A stretch of DNA of 11,846 nt from Kiritimatiellales bacterium (GTDB lineage: Bacteria; Verrucomicrobiota; Kiritimatiellia; Kiritimatiellales; Pontiellaceae), in NCBI GenBank assembly GCA_030588285.1, contig JAUUYK010000005.1:1-11846 (forward strand). Reading direction: 5' to 3'. This document shows, piece by piece, positions 6,618-11,846 of the stretch (positions are counted from its first letter, which is position 1; each line of letters begins with the position of its first letter). Position numbers and translations under genes: made by a program. Under the pieces are notes generated by a model. The model was not told the origin of the DNA and searched no databases. It saw only the letters and a list, made by a program, of their open reading frames with translations.

Positions 6618-8429
6618 TTAGGTGTCTGATTTCTGACGACCGGCCCGTTTCCGGTCGGTTTCGGTAAGCATCTTTTTCCGGAGACGAATGTTGTTGGGTG
6701 TAATTTCTACCAACTCGTCTGGCCCGATATATTCCAATGCTTCTTCAAGGCTTTTCAGCTGCGCAGGGGCAATCTTCATGGCACGGTCTGTTCCAGATGC
6801 GCGCATGTTGGTCAACTGCTTCGCTTTCTGGATATTCACCACCAAATCCTTGTCGATGCAATGCTCTCCAAGAATCATACCCTCATAACAATCTTCACCG
6901 GGATTTACAAAAAAGGTGCCGCGAAGTTGCAGGGCATCGATGGCAAAAGCCACGGATAATCCTTTCGCCTGAGAAATCAATACGCCGTTATTTCGCTGTT
7001 GGATCGGCCCTTTGAACGGTTCGTAGTGCAGGAAGCGATGGGTCACAATGGCTTCACCGGCCGAGGCCGTCAGCATTTTACTCCGTAAGCCAATCAACCC
7101 ACGGGTTGGAATCTGGAAGCGAATCATTTTGCGTAAACCGTGCTGTTCCATATCGACCATTTCGCCCTTACGAACGCCGGCCACTTCAATCACTTTACCC
7201 GCATATTCATCAGGTACATCGACGTGCAGGATTTCGATCGGTTCTTCTTTCTTACCATGATTATCTTTCAAAATAACCTGCGGCTGGGCCACGGACATTT
7301 CGAACCCTTCACGGCGCATGGTTTCAATCAAAATAGAGAGATGCAATACCCCGCGACCACTCACTCGGAACGAATCGCCGGAGCTAACGTCCACGTGCAA
7401 GGCCACATCACGCTCGGTCTCTTTCAGCAGACGCTCGCGAAGATGGCGACTGGTGACATATTTTCCGTCCTTTCCGAAGAAGGGGGAGTCGTTTACCGTG
7501 AAAACCATCGAAAGAGTGGGCTGGTCAATACTAATAGGCGGCAGCGCTTCGGGGTGTTCAAAATCGGTAATACTATCGCCAATATCGATGTCCGGAATGC
7601 CGACAATCGCGCAAAGATCACCACAAGGCACTTCGTCCACTTCCACGCGGGTCAGTCCTTCAAAAGTGAACAGCTGCTTAATTTGTGTGCGAACTTGTTT
7701 GCCGTCGCGATGGACGCGCATCAGGGGGGTGGATTTATTCAGTGTTCCGCGATAAACACGGCCCACGCCGATCCGGCCCACATAGTCGTTGTAATCGAGT
7801 GAAGTCACCTGCATTTGCACGGGACCTTCGCGTATTTCGGGAGCTGGAACATGTTTAATCACCGCATCCATCAGCGGCATGATTGAATCGCGCGGTCCGT
7901 CGAGCTCAAGATCCGCCCAGCCGTCCTTCCCGCTGCAATAGAGCATCGGAAAATCAAGCTGATCGTCATTGGCATCGAGTTCTACAAAAAGATCGAAGAC
8001 CTTGTCGTGAATCGTTTCAGGACGCGCATCAGGCTTATCAATTTTATTAATGACCACAACCGCTTTAAGATTAAGTTCCAGCGCCTTATCCAAAACAAAA
8101 CGAGTTTGTGGCATAGGGCCTTCCGCGGCATCAACGAGCAATAATACCCCGTCGGCCAAATTTAAAACCCGTTCTACCTGTCCGCCAAAATCACTATGGC
8201 CAGGGGTATCGATCACGTTGATCTTTACACCCTTATAGTTAACGCTGATGTTTTTTGAAAGGATCGTGATACCGCGTTCGCGTTCCAGGTCGTTACTGTC
8301 GAGCATGCACTCCTGCATTTCCTCGTTATCACGGAACAGATGAGCCTGTTTAATGATCTCATCAACCAGCGTAGTTTTACCGTGGTCAACATGGGCGATA
8401 ATCGCAATATTTCTAATTTCCTGAGCCAT
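6618..8429 (-). CDS. typA: Translational GTPase TypA/BipA
   Basis: The 603-residue product has the expected length for the family. The GTPase motifs are all present: P-loop AHVDHGKTT (12-20), switch I ERGITI (51-56), DTPGH (74-78), NKID (128-131) and CSGK (165-168). EF-G-like domains II, III and V follow, then a TypA-specific C-terminal domain that ends in a basic tail. TypA binds the 70S ribosome, assists 50S assembly, and is important under cold and other stress. I place the start at ATG 8429 because GGAG lies eight bases upstream and the family begins [13 protein letters not shown]. An in-frame ATG at 8468 would lie inside the predicted promoter. The gene stands alone, with its own promoter and terminator, and nothing looks damaged. 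Confidence 0.97.
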   Translation of the reverse strand: MAQEIRNIAIIAHVDHGKTTLVDEIIKQAHLFRDNEEMQECMLDSNDLERERGITILSKNISVNYKGVKINVIDTPGHSDFGGQVERVLNLADGVLLLVDAAEGPMPQTRFVLDKALELNLKAVVVINKIDKPDARPETIHDKVFDLFVELDANDDQLDFPMLYCSGKDGWADLELDGPRDSIMPLMDAVIKHVPAPEIREGPVQMQVTSLDYNDYVGRIGVGRVYRGTLNKSTPLMRVHRDGKQVRTQIKQLFTFEGLTRVEVDEVPCGDLCAIVGIPDIDIGDSITDFEHPEALPPISIDQPTLSMVFTVNDSPFFGKDGKYVTSRHLRERLLKETERDVALHVDVSSGDSFRVSGRGVLHLSILIETMRREGFEMSVAQPQVILKDNHGKKEEPIEILHVDVPDEYAGKVIEVAGVRKGEMVDMEQHGLRKMIRFQIPTRGLIGLRSKMLTASAGEAIVTHRFLHYEPFKGPIQQRNNGVLISQAKGLSVAFAIDALQLRGTFFVNPGEDCYEGMILGEHCIDKDLVVNIQKAKQLTNMRASGTDRAMKIAPAQLKSLEEALEYIGPDELVEITPNNIRLRKKMLTETDRKRAGRQKSDT

Positions 8430-8463
8430 TCGTTTTTCTCCAAAACCTTCAAAATGAGGCGCG

Positions 8464-8491
8464 AACATAACTATTTTTAACCGGATTGCAA
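8464..8491 (-). promoter_or_regulatory. Candidate sigma70-type promoter of typA
   Basis: On the minus strand, TTGCAA (8486-8491) and TATGTT (8464-8469) are separated by 16 bases. Transcription would begin near 8457 and give a leader of about 28 bases before the start at 8429. The element overlaps the alternative upstream ATG and so supports the shorter TypA reading. Confidence 0.45.
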
Positions 8492-8647
8492 CCCTTTCTA
8501 CCCCCGCAATTTAGCCATGCAACTCCTTTCACTCGAGTCAAGTGTTCCGACTCAATCGCCGGCGGTCCGTTTAGATGTTCCATTGTGGCATGAATTGGAA
8601 ATTATTTAACCCTCTAGATATCAGTTGACCGGTCGCCAAAAGGAGCG

Positions 8648-8761
8648 TTAATCAAGCATGATCACCGTTCCCCGGATCGGCTGACCCTTCCTTTGAAAAC
8701 CACGATTACCCGAGCGTGGCTCTCGAGCCAACAACCAACGAATCACGTCACCATCCATCAT
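8648..8761 (-). CDS. Possible 37-residue open frame, unidentified
   Basis: This minus-strand ATG-to-TAA frame lies in the roughly 350-base gap between typA and the RHS fragment. It encodes a basic peptide containing REPRSGNRGFQRKG and ending RGTVIMLD. No clear ribosome binding site is seen. The frame continues open upstream through the start region of the RHS frame, so it could be a C-terminal remnant. The composition looks protein-like, but I do not recognise the family. Nothing else convincing is visible between 8500 and 8784. Confidence 0.25.
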   Translation of the reverse strand: MMDGDVIRWLLAREPRSGNRGFQRKGQPIRGTVIMLD

Positions 8762-8783
8762 CTGCGATGCCGACAACCGGCTT

Positions 8784-9539
8784 TTGGACGCCTGTACCGA
8801 GGCCTGGCAAGGGCACCACCACTACTGTGGTCCCGCTTCCGAATTCCCCCTAACCAGTGTGGTCATCGTTAATATTGAGGATACCCGTAGTGAGTTCAGA
8901 TACGACTACCGCTCCCTCCGGTATTATCGAGGAACGCCCACGGTAGGCGGTGGAACCGACCACATGTACTGCGTCTTCGACGGCGGGCTCGCCATTCAGG
9001 AATACAGCGGTGTATCGCAGGCTTCCAGCCAGCCTTCAAGCACACACCTCCCCGAAACCGAATTCATCCGAGGCGAAGGCATGCGCTTCCGCGACCTCGA
9101 AACCGGCACCTTCCTAACGAGAGACCCCATCGGCTATGGCGGCGGTCCGAACGTCTATTGCTATGTGCATTGTAATCCGATTAATGCTTTTGACCCTCTG
9201 GGATTGACGGTTGACTGGGTGTCGATGCCTGATAATGACTTTATAGCGATTATGGATCTGTATGTTCAAGATTCGGTTTTTGCTGATCAGATTGATGCAT
9301 TAGATGCTTCGCCAAATAGTTGGAGTTTTGATTCTGGGCAGACGGAGGTCGGGGTAACGGCTGAGTATACTGATTCGAGCGGTAATATTGTTGGACCGGG
9401 TAACGATGACATTGCTGATATGACTCCGACTCCTGTTACAGAATATGTTCCCGGAGTGTCGCCAGATGGAAATGGAGGAGGTACGATTTCTTGGAGTGCA
9501 AGTCAAGATCCGGTAGCTCTGGTAACAGGAATGATTTGA
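8784..9539 (+). CDS. RHS-repeat core tip fragment with variable C-terminal tail, probably degenerate
   Basis: The reading frame gives 251 residues from a TTG and is open upstream to 8697 without an ATG. EFRYDYRS (37-44) and FDGGLAIQEYSG (65-76) are the YD/RHS barrel-end motifs. ETEFIRG (91-97) is followed directly by EGMRFRDLETGTFLTRDPIG (98-117), and the core closes with NAFDPLGL (134-141). RHS proteins of this type normally have about 50 or more residues between the last YIRG-like strand and the EGMRFRDLETG core, so an in-frame internal deletion is likely. Residues 142-251 form a unique acidic tail, where polymorphic toxins carry their variable tip; I recognise no toxin fold there. The nucleotide sequence becomes visibly AT-richer after the core, as is common for exchanged tips. 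There is no N-terminal RHS barrel or signal peptide, so this is an orphan or decayed end of a larger RHS gene, sitting between typA and ruvA. Confidence 0.65.
   Translation: MDACTEAWQGHHHYCGPASEFPLTSVVIVNIEDTRSEFRYDYRSLRYYRGTPTVGGGTDHMYCVFDGGLAIQEYSGVSQASSQPSSTHLPETEFIRGEGMRFRDLETGTFLTRDPIGYGGGPNVYCYVHCNPINAFDPLGLTVDWVSMPDNDFIAIMDLYVQDSVFADQIDALDASPNSWSFDSGQTEVGVTAEYTDSSGNIVGPGNDDIADMTPTPVTEYVPGVSPDGNGGGTISWSASQDPVALVTGMI
9527..9538 (+). promoter_or_regulatory. Ribosome binding site and TTG start overlapping the RHS stop
   Basis: AGGA (9527-9530) is followed after five bases by TTG (9536-9538). That TTG overlaps the TGA stop (9537-9539) of the RHS frame. The arrangement would allow termination-reinitiation into the next frame, as in toxin-immunity pairs. 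It could also be coincidental if the downstream frame is a frameshifted end of the RHS tail. Confidence 0.3.
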
Positions 9540-9712
9540 TTAAAACGGTGAGTAACTTAAACGGTAATATAGATCGATTTAAAGATGGGCGAGTGAACTC
9601 TCGATATTGTACTGCATTTGACTACAATGTCGCCGTTATTACTACGATCGGTGATTATGCAAATTCATATAAACATGTTCTAGCTAAAAAGGGGGTCACC
9701 GATGAGTTTTAG
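9536..9712 (+). CDS. Small open frame after the RHS tip; possible immunity gene or frameshifted tail
   Basis: This frame of about 58 residues starts with TTG at 9536 or GTG at 9548 and ends in TAG at 9712. It is open upstream to at least 9491, overlapping the RHS frame in the -1 frame. The peptide has a protein-like pattern (AFDYNVAVITTIGDYANS, then KHVLAKKGVTDEF) but matches no family I know. The AT-rich base composition equals that of the RHS tail, suggesting both came in together. It could be an immunity protein, usual directly downstream of an RHS toxin tip, though 58 residues is short. It could equally be the real C-terminus of the tip after a -1 frameshift. Confidence 0.4.
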   Translation: MIKTVSNLNGNIDRFKDGRVNSRYCTAFDYNVAVITTIGDYANSYKHVLAKKGVTDEF

Positions 9713-9756
9713 AATACGGATTAACAGCGTTTGGTTTTCGCCCCATTGTCCTTTCC

Positions 9757-9810
9757 ATGGCTCGAGCTTTACGAGTTGAATATGATGGGTTATTCTAGAA
9801 GATATTCGCC
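9757..9810 (+). pseudogene. N-terminal remnant of an IS200/REP-associated-type transposase
   Basis: An ATG at 9757 begins the peptide MARALRVEYDG, followed by LF and a TAG stop (9796-9798), then KIF in the same frame. REP-associated tyrosine transposases of the Y1/HUH family often begin M-A-R-x-L-R-x-E-Y-x-G and continue with a Y-H-V-x-x-R-G-N block and then x-I-F. Here that block is missing, so the match is only a short remnant with an internal deletion and a stop. The H-x-H and catalytic Tyr motifs are absent. The match is short and could be tested by a protein search. Confidence 0.4.
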
Positions 9811-10019
9811 GCGAGTTTGATGACTGGTCTAATGTCGTCAACTTGCTGCGTATATCGCTGGATGTCTATCATACCACAATGACAAACGATCCGCTCATGG
9901 ATTACATCGGAATGCACCGCTGTCAGCTGGGATGTAATACGGCCCGCGGAAGAGTGCCAAAAAAGGCTGTATTCCTTCCTCCAGTTACTGCACCATCTTT
10001 AGATGATTACATTTCTTGA
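9786..10019 (+). other. Unidentified open frame running into ruvA
   Basis: A frame of 77 sense codons, open from a TGA at 9783-9785, reads through VILEDIRREFDDWSNVVNLL and then CQLGCNTARGRVPKKA, and stops at TGA 10017-10019, 17 bases inside ruvA. It lacks an ATG near its beginning; the first ATG is at 9879, which would give a 46-residue peptide. The amino-acid pattern looks protein-like but I do not recognise it. It may be a truncated gene left by insertion or deletion. The remainder of 9713-10002 shows no other gene, RNA or terminator. Confidence 0.3.
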
Positions 10020-10596
10020 AGGCAACCTAGATAGCAAGCACCTCGCACGCATTGTAATGAATGTCGGTGGTGTTGGATACGAAGTTACAATCCCCCTTAG
10101 TAGCTACGATCAACTCCCGCTCCAAGGCGAAACCTGTCGAATTCTCACCTATCATCACATTACCGATGCCTCCCAAAAACTATTTGGTTTTTGCACCGAA
10201 GAGGAACGCGAAATGTTTACCCGACTGCTCACCATCAGCGGCGTCGGCCCCAAGTTGGCCGTCAGCGCTCTCAGCGGGTTGCCCGTACGCGAACTCAAAA
10301 GCGCCGTCATTCATGGCGACATCAAACGGATCTCCTCCATCTCTGGGATCGGCAAAAAAACCGCGGAACGCATTGTGGTGGAATTGCGCGACAAATTTGA
10401 TCAAGGCGAACAGCTCGATGCCTTTGCATCGCCCGACACCGCCCCCGGCGACACCCGCCTACGCGATGCCGCTCTCGCTCTCACCGCTCTGGGCCAAAAA
10501 TCTGATAATGCCACTAAAATGGTGACCTCAATTGCCAAAAAACTCACCCCCGAAATGACCGTCGAAGATCTCATTCGCATGGCACTCATGAAGTAG
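10003..10596 (+). CDS. ruvA: Holliday junction DNA helicase subunit RuvA
   Basis: The 197-residue product has the normal length (E. coli 203). The N-terminal OB-fold domain is at about 1-63 ([22 protein letters not shown]). Two helix-hairpin-helix motifs follow, ISGVGPKLA (78-86) and [16 protein letters not shown] (113-128). A flexible linker at about 137-150 leads to the RuvB-binding domain III (152-197). RuvA tetramers bind the Holliday junction and recruit RuvB hexamers for branch migration. In the acidic-pin loop (HHITDASQ) only D55 is acidic, where E. coli has a Glu-Asp pair. There is no Shine-Dalgarno sequence before ATG 10003 and the gene is preceded by decayed DNA, not ruvC. An unidentified frame overlaps its first codons. 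ruvB follows after 77 bases. Confidence 0.96.
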   Translation: MITFLEGNLDSKHLARIVMNVGGVGYEVTIPLSSYDQLPLQGETCRILTYHHITDASQKLFGFCTEEEREMFTRLLTISGVGPKLAVSALSGLPVRELKSAVIHGDIKRISSISGIGKKTAERIVVELRDKFDQGEQLDAFASPDTAPGDTRLRDAALALTALGQKSDNATKMVTSIAKKLTPEMTVEDLIRMALMK

Positions 10597-10673
10597 TCCG
10601 CTTTAGAACAATTCGGAAACGGGTTAGTATTTCGTGGCAATCAGGGTTCATTTATGGCTACCTCTTCCTATCT

Positions 10674-11663
10674 ATGAACAACGAAATTATTACCCCCGAT
10701 CAGGAATTCGAACAAAAGTTGCGTCCTTCGCGCTTTAAAGATTTTACCGGCCAGAATAAAATCCGCGAAAGGCTAGAGCTTTTTGTGCAGGCGGCCCGCG
10801 AGCGCAACGATGTGCTCGACCACGTTTTACTCTCCGGCCCCCCCGGTCTGGGAAAAACTACACTCTCCTACATTTTGGCCGACTCCATGGAGGCCGGCAT
10901 TAAATGCACGTCAGGACCTGTAATCGATAAGCCGTCTGACCTCGCTGGGTTGCTAACCAGCCTGGAACGTGGCGACGTTTTATTCATCGACGAAATCCAC
11001 CGGATGCAGCGTTCGGTGGAGGAGTATCTTTATTCCGCGATGGAAGATTTTGTGATCGATATCGTCATTGATCAAGGGCCGAACGCTCGCTCGGTGCGGC
11101 TCAATATTCAGCCCTTCACCTTAATTGGAGCAACGACGCGCGCGGGCATGCTCTCGGCGCCGATGCGTTCGCGGTTTGGCTTGGTAAATCGCCTCGATTA
11201 TTACGATGCCGCGACGCTGGCCATCATCATTAAACGGTCGGCAAAAATTTTAAAGGTGGAACTCGCCGACGGCGGTGCGATGGAAATTGCCTCGCGCTCG
11301 CGTGGCACCCCGCGTATTGCCAACAATCTGCTACGCCGTGCTCGCGATTATGCGCAGGTCAAAGCCGACAACATCATCACCCGCGAAATTGCGGATAAAG
11401 CGCTCACCCTGTTGGATATCGATGACGACGGGTTGGAGGAGATGGATAAACGCATTCTCTCTTGCATCATTGAAAAATTTGGTGGCGGTCCGGTTGGGCT
11501 CAATTCTGTATCGGTCTCGGTCGGCGAAGAATCCGACACGATCGAAGAAGTTCACGAACCCTATCTAATCCAAGAAGGCTATCTGCAACGAACAGCACAA
11601 GGCCGTGTTGCCACGGCCTTGGCCTATCGTAAATTTGGATTGGTTCCGCCGGAGAAGAACTAA
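10674..11663 (+). CDS. ruvB: Holliday junction branch migration ATPase RuvB
   Basis: The 329-residue AAA+ protein is close to the usual 330-350. It has Walker A GPPGLGKT (55-62), Walker B LFIDEIHR (103-110), sensor 1 GATTRAG (152-158), the SAPMRSRFG arginine-finger region (161-169), sensor 2 [12 protein letters not shown] (211-222) and the C-terminal winged helix with the family ending RTAQGRVAT (306-314). The N-terminus [11 protein letters not shown] (17-27) matches the family's RP-x-x-x-x-x-x-x-GQ. RuvB hexamers drive branch migration with RuvA, and RuvC then resolves the junction. The start ATG at 10674 has only a pyrimidine-rich leader. A seven-codon frame (10654-10677) ends with a TGA that overlaps this ATG, which may couple translation. 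A hairpin immediately follows the stop. Confidence 0.97.
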   Translation: MNNEIITPDQEFEQKLRPSRFKDFTGQNKIRERLELFVQAARERNDVLDHVLLSGPPGLGKTTLSYILADSMEAGIKCTSGPVIDKPSDLAGLLTSLERGDVLFIDEIHRMQRSVEEYLYSAMEDFVIDIVIDQGPNARSVRLNIQPFTLIGATTRAGMLSAPMRSRFGLVNRLDYYDAATLAIIIKRSAKILKVELADGGAMEIASRSRGTPRIANNLLRRARDYAQVKADNIITREIADKALTLLDIDDDGLEEMDKRILSCIIEKFGGGPVGLNSVSVSVGEESDTIEEVHEPYLIQEGYLQRTAQGRVATALAYRKFGLVPPEKN

Positions 11664-11665
11664 AA

Positions 11666-11695
11666 AAACCACCAAGATATAGATCTTAGTGGTTT
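11666..11695. terminator. Hairpin terminator between convergent ruvB and PPIase genes
   Basis: AAACCACCAAGAT (11666-11678), loop ATAG, and ATCTTAGTGGTTT (11683-11695) form a 13-bp stem with one C/A mismatch on the plus strand. Read on the minus strand the mismatch becomes a G-U pair, and the stem is followed by an unbroken T run complementary to the A run at 11662-11668. It is therefore a textbook intrinsic terminator for the PPIase gene arriving from the right, and probably also ends ruvB. Confidence 0.8.
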
Positions 11696-11720
11696 CGTGA
11701 TTTTGTGGGAGACCTTATTC

Positions 11721-11846
11721 TTAGTCCGCGCGCTGCGTGACTTCCAGCAGGTGATAACCGAACTGGGTTTTAACGGGGCCTTGTACTACGCCGACCGGGG
11801 CACTGAAAACGATTTCGTCGAATTCTTTAACCATTTGTCCTGGGCC
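11721..11846 (-). CDS. Parvulin-type peptidyl-prolyl isomerase, C-terminal 41 residues (cut by window edge)
   Basis: The minus strand from the right edge reads GPGQMVKEFDEIVFSAPVG, then a short VVQGPVKTQFGYHLLEVTQRAD, then TAA at 11721-11723. The G-x-x-Q-M-V-x-E-F, G-P-V-K-T-x-F-G-Y-H-L and final L-E-V patterns are those of the C-terminal half of a rotamase (PpiC/parvulin) domain. Such proteins catalyse cis-trans isomerisation of Xaa-Pro bonds. The length and localisation are unknown because the gene starts outside the window. The protein ends right after the domain, as in stand-alone PpiC-type isomerases. The gene ends about 25 bases before the shared terminator. Confidence 0.85.
   Translation of the reverse strand, partial: GPGQMVKEFDEIVFSAPVGVVQGPVKTQFGYHLLEVTQRAD

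Noticed and set aside
7140..7802. 220-residue plus-strand open frame opposite typA
   Set aside because: It is the antisense shadow of a clearly conserved typA, with unlikely composition and no start signal.
1..11846. CRISPR array, tRNA or rRNA gene, replication origin
   Set aside because: No regularly spaced repeats, no cloverleaf-like segment and no DnaA-box cluster was seen on either strand.

Overview
The window reads as chromosomal DNA of a free-living bacterium of moderate GC. Several features suggest the PVC superphylum, most likely Kiritimatiellota/Verrucomicrobiota: an RHS core of the form RDLETGTFLTRDPIGY, an IS4-type transposase with an FWAFFSQ-like N-terminus, an RNA-binding RRM protein and a two-gene TldD/PmbA pair. 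This taxonomic call is an inference from family style and was not tested by search.

Left part (1-2928). The 5' half of an IS4-family transposase runs off the left edge on the minus strand, with a good sigma70-like promoter just upstream of it. A two-gene minus-strand operon follows. Its first gene encodes a membrane protein with a periplasmic dCache-like sensor and a cytosolic AlbA_2/Schlafen-core domain. Three bases later comes a TatD-family metal-dependent hydrolase with a GTG start. This sensor plus nucleic-acid-enzyme pair is the most interesting candidate system in the window.

Middle part (2929-8500). Divergent from that operon are two overlapping plus-strand genes (TAATG junction) for a TldE/PmbA-like partner and a TldD-like metalloprotease with HEAFGH. 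Next, on the minus strand, come a small single-RRM RNA-binding protein and the translational GTPase TypA/BipA, separated by a strong hairpin terminator.

Right part (8500-11846). Between typA and ruvA lies about 1.5 kb of apparently decayed accessory DNA. It holds an RHS core tip with an internal deletion and a unique AT-richer C-terminal tail, a small overlapping reading frame that may be its immunity partner or a frameshifted continuation, a short remnant of an IS200/REP-type transposase start, and an unidentified open frame that runs into ruvA. Then come ruvA and ruvB (Holliday-junction branch migration), without ruvC in view. A terminator hairpin separates ruvB from the C-terminus of a convergent parvulin-type peptidyl-prolyl isomerase at the right edge.

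The housekeeping genes (typA, ruvAB, PPIase, TldD/E) look intact. The accessory material sits at the left edge and in the typA-ruvA gap.
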